Under the pieces are notes generated by a model. It searched no databases and was not told where the DNA came from. It saw nothing but the letters and a program-made list of their open reading frames with translations. Below are positions 35,278 to 43,915 of a DNA stretch of 64,000 nucleotides, piece by piece. Within the stretch, counting starts at the first letter, position 1, and every line of letters starts with the position of its first letter. Location of the stretch: NCBI RefSeq assembly GCF_014695385.1, contig NZ_JACJOD010000013.1, forward strand, positions 434,001-498,000, read 5' to 3'. A program made the translations under genes and the position numbers. The stretch is from Trichocoleus sp. FACHB-46 (GTDB lineage Bacteria > Cyanobacteriota > Cyanobacteriia > FACHB-46).

Positions 35278-36561
35278 CTAGCGATTTGTCCTGGGGGGTT
35301 GAGCGGGCGCAACAAACAAAGTTTTGAATCCTTGCCGCCGCATCTGAGGCGATTCAGGCGCAATATAGCTCCACAAGCTCTCCCAGTAAAAAAAGGAGAC
35401 ACCATCAAACCCTTGCTCACGCGCAGCCTGGACTTGTTCCTGAATCTGCTGCATGTTGACGGGCTGCCCCCAAGAGCCTGTGTGAATGCCGATCGCCACT
35501 GGAATCCGTTGACGCGCGAACTGCACTGCAGGTTGCTTTAGTTCCGCTACAAAAGTAGACAACCTTTGGCGATAGACCTGTAAAACCAGTTCTTCAATCC
35601 AGCCCTGCCGCACCCAGGTTTGCCAATCTTGCAGGTAGGTTCTGTAGGAAAACCCTTGAGAGTTGGGGGATAGCGTGATTAAGCAATAGGGCCGCACCAC
35701 TTTCACGGCGCGAAAAATTTGCTCCATCAAAGCGGTAATTTTATTCGCTCGCCAGCGCATCCATTCTGGGTCTAGCGGGTCATCAGGAGGCGGTTTACTC
35801 CCATGTTCTTGCTGGTAAAGCTTGACCGTAAAATCGTCGTAACCAAAATCTACTGGCAACCCAAAGTGGTCATCCAATTGAATCCCAGCGACATCGTAGC
35901 GAGTCACGACTTCTACAATCAGATCTACCATCAGGGTTTGCACCTCTGGGTGCAGAGGGTTCAGCCAAACTCGACTGATGCCAAACGGCTGCCGCAGTTT
36001 CTGCTGAGCGAATTCTAACCAGGATGGCGATCGCGACTTTGTAGCATTGGGTAAAGCTAATTGCTCCCAATCTGAGCGAATGGCTGTAGTGCCATCTTGA
36101 CGGCTGGTGAGCCAATCGGGGTGCTGCTGGACTAATGCCGAGCCAGCGGGAGCCATAAAGCCGTACTCAAACCAAGGAATGATCCTGAGTCCCTGTTGAT
36201 GGCCCTGCTGAACCATCTCCGCTAAAACGTCTTTGCCTAAACGCAGACTCGTTAGCATGGGGTCTTGCGATCGCCCAATGCTCCGCTTGAGCACAAAGCT
36301 GGGATAGAGTGTATGCCCCCGGTTCCACACGACAGGGTAAACCGTATTGAAGTGGAGCTGAGATAGCTGCTTGAAGGCTTGCTTGACTCCCCCAGGCCGA
36401 AACAGGACCGCACTTGCTACATTGGTCAGCCAGACTCCGCGTAGCTCGGTTAATGCTGGGGCCGCTGGTAGCTTAGGCCGCTGTGCTGGCACAACCAAAA
36501 GCACAACCACCAACATCAAAGAGAGTAAGCAGACTAGTCCAGTCTGAAACTTCTTGTCCAT
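35278..36561 (-). CDS. GHL10-type glycoside hydrolase-like protein (DUF187)
   Basis: This 427-residue protein has an N-terminal signal anchor (FQTGLVCLLSLMLVVVLLVVPA, 5-26). A TIM-barrel of the DUF187/GHL10 family follows: ELRGVWLTNVAS, FNTVYPVVWNRGHTLYPS, LRIIPWFEYGFM, VWLNPLHPEVQTLMVDLIVEVVTRYDVAGIQLDDHFGLP, CLITLSPNSQGFSY and GFDGVSFFYWESLW. The acidic pair in QLDDH is the expected active-site region. Related proteins are thought to hydrolyse carbohydrates or modify peptidoglycan, and the substrate is unknown. It is exported or membrane-anchored. It is the first gene of a coupled pair with the membrane protein at 34663-35277. Confidence 0.9.
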   Translation of the reverse strand: MDKKFQTGLVCLLSLMLVVVLLVVPAQRPKLPAAPALTELRGVWLTNVASAVLFRPGGVKQAFKQLSQLHFNTVYPVVWNRGHTLYPSFVLKRSIGRSQDPMLTSLRLGKDVLAEMVQQGHQQGLRIIPWFEYGFMAPAGSALVQQHPDWLTSRQDGTTAIRSDWEQLALPNATKSRSPSWLEFAQQKLRQPFGISRVWLNPLHPEVQTLMVDLIVEVVTRYDVAGIQLDDHFGLPVDFGYDDFTVKLYQQEHGSKPPPDDPLDPEWMRWRANKITALMEQIFRAVKVVRPYCLITLSPNSQGFSYRTYLQDWQTWVRQGWIEELVLQVYRQRLSTFVAELKQPAVQFARQRIPVAIGIHTGSWGQPVNMQQIQEQVQAAREQGFDGVSFFYWESLWSYIAPESPQMRRQGFKTLFVAPAQPPRTNR

Positions 36562-36622
36562 CCCCTTGCATTAACCAACCTTCTAGAGTCTAGCTGGCGA
36601 TCGCTTTAGTGGCTCTAGGTCT

Positions 36623-37684
36623 TTAGGGAACTTGCCAAATTCTCTCGTGATATTGAGCGGGTTCGGCGTAGGGGTCAACGGTAGGATGATCGTGACCATG
36701 CCCGTGGCCGTGCTCATGTCCGTGAGCCTGCTCATGATTATGACCGTGATCGTGACCATGCCCATGATCATGCCCGTGGCCATGACTGCCACCATTAGCA
36801 ACAGCCGCTAAGCGAAACTTACACATCTCGCAGTTCATCTGCACTTGGCCCAGTTGGGTTTCAATTTCTCGCTCCCGCAAAATGGAGAAGAGTTGCGGAT
36901 GCAAGCCCATTTCTGGCAAGCAGGTCATGGAGATGTCGGGGTGCAGGTCTTGTTGCTGCGTGGTGATGTCAAAGATTTTCTTCATCAGCAACCCAGTAAA
37001 CAAGAAGTAAGGCAGGACGATAATCCGCTTTGGTTCATACAGGCGGGCGCGACGGAAGCCTTCTTCTAAGCGGGGATGGGTGATGCCAATAAAGCAGGTT
37101 TCGACGGTGCTATAGCCGCTGCCTTCCCAGAGAATCCGAGCCATTTTGTAAACATCACCGTTGGCATCTGGGTCGCTGGCTCCACGCCCCACAAACAGCA
37201 GGACGGTATCTTTGCGCTCGATGCCTTGGGGGTTCCATTGAGGTTGGTCGAGTTCGGCTAGGCGCGATCGCCACAACTCCAAAATGCCAGGAGTGATGCC
37301 AAAGTGCCGCCCGTAGTGAAACTTGACCTGGGGATGCCGCTGCCGAGCGCGATCGAGTTCGTTGGTGACATCAAATTTGTTATGTCGTGCGGCAAAGAGC
37401 AAAATTGGCAAAACGGAAAATTCGGTGTAGCCCTGTTCGACGCACTGATCAACGCCTTCTTGAATGGAGGGAGCGGTGAGTTCGAGGAAGCAAGGAACTG
37501 CGGGGCGGGAGGTATCTAGAGCTTGGTACGCTGCGGCAAATTCGAGAAAGCTCCGCCGTCCATCTTCATCCCGACTGCCATGCCCAATCAGCAGTAAAGG
37601 TCGCTGCATGGGCAGAGGCGGTAGTTGTGCCGCTGGAGCAGCAGCATCGATTGTATTCAACAGGGTTGAATTGGTAGTTAACAT
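36623..37684 (-). CDS. cbiX: Sirohydrochlorin cobaltochelatase CbiX (long form, His-rich)
   Basis: CbiX inserts cobalt into sirohydrochlorin, the entry step of anaerobic-type cobalamin synthesis. The 353-residue protein has two chelatase lobes. The first has [19 protein letters not shown] with active-site His35 and [15 protein letters not shown] with His101. The second is [17 protein letters not shown] and [17 protein letters not shown]. Then comes M283-N-C-E-M-C288, the MxCxxC iron-sulfur motif known from the long CbiX. A histidine-rich tract of alternating His-Gly/Asp follows (about 301-333), likely a metal store. It is preceded by a cobalamin riboswitch ending about 40 bases before the ATG. 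Confidence 0.93.
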   Translation of the reverse strand: MLTTNSTLLNTIDAAAPAAQLPPLPMQRPLLLIGHGSRDEDGRRSFLEFAAAYQALDTSRPAVPCFLELTAPSIQEGVDQCVEQGYTEFSVLPILLFAARHNKFDVTNELDRARQRHPQVKFHYGRHFGITPGILELWRSRLAELDQPQWNPQGIERKDTVLLFVGRGASDPDANGDVYKMARILWEGSGYSTVETCFIGITHPRLEEGFRRARLYEPKRIIVLPYFLFTGLLMKKIFDITTQQQDLHPDISMTCLPEMGLHPQLFSILREREIETQLGQVQMNCEMCKFRLAAVANGGSHGHGHDHGHGHDHGHNHEQAHGHEHGHGHGHDHPTVDPYAEPAQYHERIWQVP

Positions 37685-37724
37685 GAGTCAAATCCTCTTT
37701 CCCGTGCGACGCAGGAAGTGAGTG

Positions 37725-37875
37725 AAGTGGTAACAGATAGGCGTTCTGGCTGAGGAGAGCTGACACTCTACTAAATCCGAATTTTCAGCTCCATTGACAG
37801 CTGCGGCACAGCACCGGACTCGCACCGGATTTTCCCTATCTGGCTACTGTTCACGTGTGCTTCGTTATCTTATCC
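37725..37875 (-). promoter_or_regulatory. Cobalamin (B12) riboswitch upstream of cbiX
   Basis: The minus strand shows the conserved cobalamin aptamer order: AGCCAGATAGGGAA, then CCGGTGCGAGTCCGGTGCTG, then CCGCAGCTGTCAA, GAGTGTCAGCTC, and the B12-box-like AGCCAGAACGCC. It lies in the leader of cbiX in the right orientation. Binding of adenosylcobalamin would lower expression of the chelatase gene. The ends are approximate. Confidence 0.9.
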
Positions 37876-37973
37876 CATCTGTTCTTGGGACTGTATGCGG
37901 GGGAGGGGGTTGAGGGCGATCGCTCGATGATCTTTTAGTTGGGTGTGCAAGCACATTTACTAGAACCAAACCC

Positions 37974-38034
37974 TTGGGGGCGCTTGCCCCCAAACCCCCG
38001 CTGAAGGACGGCTGCGTCCTCCAGACCTCCTCCA
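37974..38034. repeat. 61-bp palindromic interspersed repeat, copy 1
   Basis: TTGGGGGC-GCTT-GCCCCCAA (37974-37993) forms a strong hairpin, followed by ACCCCCGCTGA and a second small palindrome GGACGG-CTG-CGTCC. The same 61 bases occur at 61572-61632, ungapped and with only four substitutions. Confidence 0.9.
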
Positions 38035-38179
38035 GAAGTTGGTTTTAGGGTACGGTTTTGACTATTGGAATGGCAATTAGATAGGGGGCTTAGGTATTCG
38101 CGAATTGCTTGGAACTTGGGCGATCGCTCCTTGGATAAGCCATGAGGCGATCGCGACACTACTTCTACCTAAGATTTAC

Positions 38180-38605
38180 CTAGGATTCGATCTTGACGGA
38201 GAAGATTTTGTCGTCTTTCCGAATTGCATTCACGACATCTATATCTTCCGTTTTGCCAAACACGGTGTGCTTGCCGTCAAGGTGGGGCTGAGGTGAGTGG
38301 CAAATAAAGAATTGGCTGCCGCCTGTATCTTTACCAGCGTGAGCCATCGACAGGCTACCCGCCAAGTGCTTGTTGGGGTTGCCAGCCGTTTCGCATTTAA
38401 TTTTGTAGCCCGGACCTCCAGTGCCTGTGCCTTGAGGACAGCCACCCTGAATCATAAAGTCAGAAATCACGCGGTGAAAGGTCAGACCGTCGTAAAACCC
38501 TTTATTCGCAAGATCGGTAAAGTTCTGCACCGTGTTAGGCGCATCCTGGTCAAATAGCTCCAGGTTAATCGTGCCTTTGGCGGTTTCCATTATGGCGCGA
38601 GTCAT
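38180..38605 (-). CDS. Cyclophilin-type peptidyl-prolyl isomerase
   Basis: This cytosolic isomerase of Xaa-Pro bonds has 141 residues. The cyclophilin segments are [37 protein letters not shown], the catalytic [59 protein letters not shown] and a short C-terminus. It is a compact single-domain form without a signal peptide. The start [11 protein letters not shown] is typical for cyanobacteria. The gene is monocistronic. Confidence 0.93.
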   Translation of the reverse strand: MTRAIMETAKGTINLELFDQDAPNTVQNFTDLANKGFYDGLTFHRVISDFMIQGGCPQGTGTGGPGYKIKCETAGNPNKHLAGSLSMAHAGKDTGGSQFFICHSPQPHLDGKHTVFGKTEDIDVVNAIRKDDKIFSVKIES

Positions 38606-38751
38606 GGTCTCTCCTTATTAAGCCGAGATGGCTGATTGCGTCTACCAGCCAATTCATCTCATCCAGCTTAGAACAAAAGTCGCGATCGCTACATTTCGAC
38701 CCAACCGCAATGGCTCAAACTGCCCTTTGACTGGCTTATCTAAGCACAAGT

Positions 38752-39225
38752 TTAAGCAGATTCTGGATTCAGCTTTGCCAACTCCCAAGTCGCATAGGTA
38801 CCAATCGGGCTCCAGATTAAATAGGGAATGAGGAGGGCAGCGGCAGTAGCCGAAACGGGTGCAACCACCGCTGCCAGAATCCAACCTAGAACTGCTCCAG
38901 TACCGCCAATGAACGTACCAATGGTGAGGTTACGCAGCCACAACGTCAGAGGCTGGTAGACAATTGTCACAATTTCTAATAGCAGATAGAAACCCATGAG
39001 AAACCAGGTTTTTGAGCTGCCAGGGTCTCGTTCCCAAATGTTGTAGGCAGACCATGCGCCACAGACAAAAACCACCGCCCAAATCACTGGAATGGCAGGT
39101 TCAAAAGTGAGCCAGCTTGGACGACGTAAGCGCCGAAACCATTTCACATCACGGGGCCGAATCACACTACCACCGATCGCCACTAAAAAGGTTACGGCTG
39201 CAATTACCATCCAAGACTTGATCAT
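38752..39225 (-). CDS. TspO/MBR-family protein, copy 1
   Basis: This five-helix membrane protein of the TspO/translocator (peripheral benzodiazepine receptor) family has 157 residues from ATG 39225 (MIKSWMVIAAVTFLVAIGG). Family features are RPSWLTFEPAIPVIWAVVFVCGAWSAYNIWE and LIPYLIWSPIGTYATWELAKLN. Relatives bind porphyrins and influence tetrapyrrole levels and stress responses. A paralogue lies about 130 bases upstream on the same strand (39354-39830). The canonical family start WxxPPF appears here as RPSWLTFEP. An upstream start at 39252 would add nine residues and is less likely. Confidence 0.88.
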   Translation of the reverse strand: MIKSWMVIAAVTFLVAIGGSVIRPRDVKWFRRLRRPSWLTFEPAIPVIWAVVFVCGAWSAYNIWERDPGSSKTWFLMGFYLLLEIVTIVYQPLTLWLRNLTIGTFIGGTGAVLGWILAAVVAPVSATAAALLIPYLIWSPIGTYATWELAKLNPESA

Positions 39226-39353
39226 GCTTTTTGCTTCCTCTGGGCCACACACTTCACTTAGCTCAAATCAGATCTGACGGTTCTGAGCAAAGAGTAAGTT
39301 ATGAAGCGATTGTGTCAGGGCATTAGGTCAACCGTAATCGACCAGCGGAAAGA

Positions 39354-39830
39354 TTAGTGTGCTGCCTCAGGGTTGAGCCGCATCATTTCCAATGTGGCAT
39401 AGGTGCCAATCGGACTCCAAATTAAGTACGGCAAGAGCAAAAGCACTGCCAAACCCGAAATTGACAAGATGGAGCTAGCGAGGAAAACTCCTAAAACCAC
39501 ACCAATACCGCCTAACACCACCCCGACTTTAATATTTCGCAGCCTGAGAGTAAGCGGAATGTAAGCAACAGTAATTACTTCTAGTAGTAGGTACAGCGCC
39601 ATTAGGAGCCACATTTGCAAGCTACCTGGATTCTTTTCCCATACCAAATAGGCAGAAGCAGCCCCACAACTAAACACAAAAGTCCAAATCACCGGAATTA
39701 GAGGCTCAAAGAAGAGCCACAAAGGACGCTGTAGCTCTACTGCCCAGACAGTATCGCGGGGTCTGATCCAAGCTGCCCCTAAAGCCACCAAAAAGGTGAT
39801 GCCACCAATAATCATCCAAGATTCCACCAT
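39354..39830 (-). CDS. TspO/MBR-family protein, copy 2
   Basis: This paralogue of the downstream gene has 158 residues from ATG 39830 (MVESWMIIGGITFLVALGA). The core is FFEPLIPVIWTFVFSCGAASAYLVWEKNPGS, then YLLLEVITVAYIPLTLRLRN and LLPYLIWSPIGTYATLEMMRLNPEA. The two share the same length, the same helix pattern and roughly half of their residues by eye. They therefore arose by tandem duplication but diverged long ago. They are probably co-transcribed. An upstream start at 39860 would add ten residues. Confidence 0.88.
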   Translation of the reverse strand: MVESWMIIGGITFLVALGAAWIRPRDTVWAVELQRPLWLFFEPLIPVIWTFVFSCGAASAYLVWEKNPGSLQMWLLMALYLLLEVITVAYIPLTLRLRNIKVGVVLGGIGVVLGVFLASSILSISGLAVLLLLPYLIWSPIGTYATLEMMRLNPEAAH

Positions 39831-40053
39831 GTCTTTGCCTCCTATCCTGACCCGCTCCACTGACTTAATCCGTCAGCTTATGTTTATGGTCGCAAGTCCA
39901 AGCGGAAGCTTACTCAGTCGTGGGTGGGAACCTGATGGCACATGCCACCCACAAATATCCCTGGCGAATATACCCCTAGCCAATATGGCTGTTGCCATAG
40001 CTTGAGAGCGGGTGGCGCATCGAAGTGCTAGAAGGAAGCTGGCGGGAGATAGT

Positions 40054-41049
40054 TTAGGCAGTGGCGATCGCTTCTGGAGATAATCCTTTTTGAGCGAGCC
40101 AATCCAGATTGAACAACCGTGATTGATACCGGGAGCCGCTATCACACAAAATAGTCACAATGGTATGTCCGGGCCCCATTTGTTTTGCCAGTGCCACTGA
40201 CGCAGCGACGTTAATCCCACTGGAGCCGCCCAAAAATAAGCCTTCTTCTCGCAGCAGGCGATACACAACCTCTACACACTCTTGGTCATGAATGCGAATG
40301 GCATCATCCGCAGGTGCCCCTTCCATATTGGCTGTAACGCGGCTGTTGCCAATACCCTCGGTAATGGAACTTCCTTCTATGTGAATTTCTCCCGTTTTCA
40401 CATAGCTGTAGAGACCGCTACCCATTGGGTCAGCCAATACTGCTCTGATGTTAGGGTTCTTTTCCTTGAGAAACATTGCCACCCCAGCGTAGGTTCCACC
40501 TGTGCCAGTCGAGGTAATCCAAGCATCAACTTTGCCCTCAGTTTGCGCCCAGATTTCTGGCCCAGTCGTGTGGTAATGAGCCAACCGATTGGCTAAGTTA
40601 TCGAACTGGTTTGCCCAGATCGCATTCTCCATCTCTTCTGCAATGCGGCCAGAAAGCCTGACGTAGTTGTTGGGGTCTTTGTAAGGTACGGCAGGAACAG
40701 GACGCACTTCAGCGCCTAAAGTTCGTAGTGTGTCAATTTTTTCTTGGGATTGGGTGTCAGGGATGATGATCAGGCACTTGTAGCCCTTAGCGTTGCAGAT
40801 ATGCGCCAAACCAATGCCTGTATTGCCTGCGGTGCCTTCTACTACGGTGCCACCAGGCTTGAGCAACCCTTTGCGTTCGGCATCTTCAATCATGTATAGC
40901 GCAGCCCGGTCTTTCACAGAGCCACCTGGGTTAAGGAACTCGGCCTTGCCTAAAATTTCGCACCCCGTTTCTTCGCTAAAGCTGTGCAACCGAATTAAGG
41001 GTGTGTTGCCGACGCTGCCGACAAATCCGTTTTTAATATCCATGCTCAA
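40054..41049 (-). CDS. cysK: Cysteine synthase (O-acetylserine sulfhydrylase)
   Basis: This PLP enzyme makes cysteine from O-acetylserine and sulfide. The 331-residue protein has NTPLIRLHSF and the PLP lysine in FLNPGGSVKDRAALYMI. The substrate loop is VEGTAGNTGIGLAHIC, the phosphate-binding loop is STGTGGTYAGVAMFL, and LCDSGSRYQS lies near the C-terminus. A segment AIWANQFDNLANRLAHYHTTGPEI is normal for the family. The ATG could be 41049 or 41043. The gene is monocistronic. Confidence 0.93.
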   Translation of the reverse strand: MSMDIKNGFVGSVGNTPLIRLHSFSEETGCEILGKAEFLNPGGSVKDRAALYMIEDAERKGLLKPGGTVVEGTAGNTGIGLAHICNAKGYKCLIIIPDTQSQEKIDTLRTLGAEVRPVPAVPYKDPNNYVRLSGRIAEEMENAIWANQFDNLANRLAHYHTTGPEIWAQTEGKVDAWITSTGTGGTYAGVAMFLKEKNPNIRAVLADPMGSGLYSYVKTGEIHIEGSSITEGIGNSRVTANMEGAPADDAIRIHDQECVEVVYRLLREEGLFLGGSSGINVAASVALAKQMGPGHTIVTILCDSGSRYQSRLFNLDWLAQKGLSPEAIATA

Positions 41050-41147
41050 TTTACCTATTGCTTCCCTTTAAAAATTTTGACTCATAGACGTGGCAGGATT
41101 GCGGTTTTAGGGGGCGATCGCCTCAGCCAAAATTCCCCAAAAAATAA

Positions 41148-41164
41148 GGTGGGCATTGCCCACC
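41148..41164. repeat. Short intergenic palindrome GGTGGGC-ATT-GCCCACC
   Basis: A perfect 7-bp inverted repeat with a 3-base loop, followed by CTAC, sits between the convergent ends around the cysK and peroxiredoxin genes. This GTGGGC/GCCCAC element is frequent in cyanobacterial intergenic DNA. It could act as a weak transcript end for the peroxiredoxin gene's neighbour. Confidence 0.6.
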
Positions 41165-41193
41165 CTACAGAAATTAATTTGACCGCGAGCCGC

Positions 41194-41829
41194 TTATTTG
41201 TCGGGTTGGGGGGTCATGCGGAGGTAAGGTCTGATTTCGGTCACACCTTTGGGGAACTTCTGCTTCGCTTCTTCGGTGGGGATAGAAGGTACGACTACAA
41301 CATCATCGCCATCTTTCCAGTTCACAGGAGTGGCAACGCTGTAGTTGTCGGTCAGCTGCAGAGAGTCGATGACCCGCAAGATTTCTTGGAAGTTACGACC
41401 AGTGCTGGGGGGATAGGTGATCGTCAAACGCAGTTTTCTTTGAGGATCGATCACGAATACGGTGCGAACCGTCAACTTGGCATTGGCATTGGGGTGAATC
41501 ATGCCGTACAGATCAGACACCTTCTTGTCGTCGTCTGCCAAGATTGGGTAGTTAACCGTAGTGTTCTGAATTTCGTTGATGTCACCGATCCAGCCTTTGT
41601 GGGACTCAGCATCATCAACACTTAGCGCGATCACTTTAGCATTGCGCTTGTCGAATTCAGGCTTGAGCTTAGCAACTTCGCCAAGTTCGGTGGTGCAAAC
41701 TGGCGTGTAGTCAGCAGGGTGAGAGAAGAAAACAACCCAGCTATCGCCAGCCCAGTCATAGAAGTTGATTTCGCCTTCGCTGGATTGCTGCGTAAAGTTG
41801 GGAACTACGTCACCAAGTTGGAGAACCAT
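41194..41829 (-). CDS. 1-Cys peroxiredoxin (Prx6 type)
   Basis: This thiol peroxidase reduces hydrogen peroxide and alkyl hydroperoxides. The protein has 211 residues from ATG 41829 (MVLQLGDVVPNFTQQSS). It carries the Prx6 active site SHPADYTPVCTTELGEVAKL with the single peroxidatic cysteine. The long Prx6 C-terminal extension is also present (NYSVATPVNWKDGDDVVVVPSIPTEEAKQKFPKGV). An AGGAAA ribosome site precedes 41829. A further upstream ATG (41898) would add 23 non-family residues. Confidence 0.93.
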   Translation of the reverse strand: MVLQLGDVVPNFTQQSSEGEINFYDWAGDSWVVFFSHPADYTPVCTTELGEVAKLKPEFDKRNAKVIALSVDDAESHKGWIGDINEIQNTTVNYPILADDDKKVSDLYGMIHPNANAKLTVRTVFVIDPQRKLRLTITYPPSTGRNFQEILRVIDSLQLTDNYSVATPVNWKDGDDVVVVPSIPTEEAKQKFPKGVTEIRPYLRMTPQPDK

Positions 41830-41931
41830 AACCGAGATTTCCTGTGGTCTAAGTATGCGAGTCAGAAGCAAATATTCTAACTTGTGATCATGACACAAAA
41901 CTCCGGTTTTCCGGTCGGAGTTTAGATCTTT

Positions 41932-42885
41932 TTATGATTTTACTGCAGATGGGTCTCTCTTTGGTCTTTGGCCTAAGGCGATCGCAAAAGACCCCGACAC
42001 CACAAAAATCGCCCCCACAATCCCTAAAATAGTTAGTTGCTCCGGGGCAATTAGGGTCGGCCAGAAGACAGGCAATCCTAACATAGTGCCAATGGTCACT
42101 ACTGGAGTCAGCGAGAGAACCGCACTAACTCTAGAGGCTTCCCAATGATCCAGCGCTTCCGCAAAGGCACCATAAGCAATCAAAGTATTTAACGCGCAAA
42201 AGAGCAAGGCAATCCAATGAAATGTATCCAAACTGAGAAGTTTTTGCGGGGCAGCAGTTGGAGTAAACAGAAGCGTCGCCCCACCATAAATCGCCATCAT
42301 GATTGTGGCTGACGGCAAGGTTTGGAGCAGTTGCTTTTGAGCTAAGGCATAAACCGCCCAAGCGATCGCAGCCAAAACCAACAAACCACTCCCACCCAAG
42401 TATTGAGCCGAGCTAGTCACGAGTGCTTGCAGTTGCTCATGAAAAAACAAGGAAAATCCCAGCGTCAGCAGAGCTAAACCTGTCCACTGGCGCAAGCTGT
42501 AACGCTCCTTAAACACCCACAAAGCCCCTAAACCCATCGAAACGGGAGCCAACTGAATCAGCACTTGGGCATTAGCGGGTGAAGTTTGAGCCAGCCCTTG
42601 TAGAAACAGCAAATAGTTGATCGCCAGAAATACAGTCGCGATCGCCAACAGCTTCCATAATCCGGGCGATCGCAGCTTTTCTAGAGTGGGTAATTGTTTG
42701 CGGCTTGCCAAATATAGCGCCAGCAGCCCAAAGGAAATCAGGAACCGAAACCAAGTGACGGTGTATACATCCAACACCTGCAACGTCACCATTAGCGCCA
42801 CTGGCAGCACTCCCCAAAGCAATACGGTCAGCAGGGACAAAGCTAAGCCCAATCGCCAACGCCCCGAACTATGGTGCAATGGCAT
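41932..42885 (-). CDS. EamA/DMT-family transporter
   Basis: The 317-residue protein has ten predicted transmembrane helices built from two EamA repeats. The first runs from LGLALSLLTVLLWGVLPVALMV to about residue 150, and the second from LLVLAAIAWAVYALAQKQLLQ to FAIALG. The family exports metabolites, amino acids or drugs, and the substrate cannot be predicted. The gene is monocistronic, downstream of no obvious pathway partner. Confidence 0.88.
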   Translation of the reverse strand: MPLHHSSGRWRLGLALSLLTVLLWGVLPVALMVTLQVLDVYTVTWFRFLISFGLLALYLASRKQLPTLEKLRSPGLWKLLAIATVFLAINYLLFLQGLAQTSPANAQVLIQLAPVSMGLGALWVFKERYSLRQWTGLALLTLGFSLFFHEQLQALVTSSAQYLGGSGLLVLAAIAWAVYALAQKQLLQTLPSATIMMAIYGGATLLFTPTAAPQKLLSLDTFHWIALLFCALNTLIAYGAFAEALDHWEASRVSAVLSLTPVVTIGTMLGLPVFWPTLIAPEQLTILGIVGAIFVVSGSFAIALGQRPKRDPSAVKS

Positions 42886-43088
42886 AAACCCCCAGATAAA
42901 AAGCCGATAAAAACAGATGCATCCAACGGCACAGGCTTTCTAGTTTAGCGATTGCTAATTTTGGAATTAAGACAACCCCATCAACCGACACGGCCAGAAG
43001 GGGAGATGTCTCAAAAACTTTTACAAACCACTTGCATTTCCTGCGATCGATTGGTAATTAAAACTAATCGGTGGCAGCAGTACTTCTT

Positions 43089-43409
43089 ATGTTTGACACC
43101 CTCTTGATTAGCCTATTGCAACTGCTGTATTTCCTGATTCAGGTTATTCAGCCAATTCTGATTCCTGTTTGCTTTATTACGGCTTGGGGTCTAGTTATTT
43201 TAGTGAGTTGGAACACTTGGTCAGCGGTGCGGGATGGTGTAACGAGTGCCAAGCGCATGCACCAAATCCCTTGTGCCAACTGTGAGTTTTTCACCGGAGA
43301 CTATCACCTCAAATGCACTGTGCATCCCGCCACAGCCCTCTCTGAAGATGCGATCTACTGCCCTGACTACGAACCTACCTCCCAGCCCCTACCCGTTTCT
43401 CACTACTAA
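43089..43409 (+). CDS. Small membrane protein with cysteine-rich tail, unknown function
   Basis: The product (106 residues from ATG 43089; an upstream GTG 43071 is possible) has two hydrophobic helices. They are MFDTLLISLLQLLYFLIQVIQPILIPVCFITAWGLVILVSW and then a soluble part. The tail contains four cysteines in the pattern CANCEFF, LKCTVHP and YCPDYEP, which could bind metal. This arrangement occurs in cyanobacterial hypotheticals that I cannot name. It is followed by the cupin gene 106 bases downstream on the same strand. Confidence 0.65.
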   Translation: MFDTLLISLLQLLYFLIQVIQPILIPVCFITAWGLVILVSWNTWSAVRDGVTSAKRMHQIPCANCEFFTGDYHLKCTVHPATALSEDAIYCPDYEPTSQPLPVSHY

Positions 43410-43515
43410 GGATTGCTTCTAAAGGTTCTGAGCGCGATCGCTCCTCATTGTCTGAGCGTTCGATCATAGCTCTAGTGCTCTACAATCGTTGCCAGCGATC
43501 GCGTGAGACTTAGGA

Positions 43516-43875
43516 ATGTTAGTACGAAAACTCTACGACTGCGAAGAATTTGTGGCAGGCGACAGTACCTTGCTGCGAGAACTCTTCCATCCCGACAAGC
43601 AAGCGATAGATTTGCGCTACAGTCTAGCCCACGCGATCGTTCCGGTTGGGGAAACCTCCACGCCTCATTCTCTCACTACCTCTGAGGTCTACTACATTCT
43701 CAGCGGTCGAGGAGAGATGCACATTGGAGACGAAACCCAAATGGTGGAACCGGGGGACGCCGTTTATATTCCACCCGACGCTAAGCAGTTTATTCGCAAT
43801 ACTGGCAGCGAACCGCTTGTGTTTATCTGTATTGTCGATCCCGCATGGCGAAAAGAAGACGAAACCGTCTATTAA
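43516..43875 (+). CDS. Small single-domain cupin protein
   Basis: This 119-residue beta-barrel protein has both cupin motifs. They are GETSTPHSLTTSEVYYILSGRGEMHIG (motif 1, with metal ligands His and Glu) and PGDAVYIPPDAKQFIRNTGSEPLVF (motif 2). It could be an isomerase, a dioxygenase or a binding protein, and the specific reaction is not predictable. It lies 40 bases before frmA on the same strand, suggesting co-transcription. A frame starting slightly earlier in another phase is an artefact. Confidence 0.85.
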   Translation: MLVRKLYDCEEFVAGDSTLLRELFHPDKQAIDLRYSLAHAIVPVGETSTPHSLTTSEVYYILSGRGEMHIGDETQMVEPGDAVYIPPDAKQFIRNTGSEPLVFICIVDPAWRKEDETVY

Positions 43876-43915
43876 GCCAGAGTATGTCTGAGAGAGTGAT
43901 GTTAGGAGCCGTGTC

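Noticed and set aside
41077-41625. 182-residue + strand frame
   Set aside because: It lies antisense to the peroxiredoxin gene, which matches the Prx6 family over its whole length.
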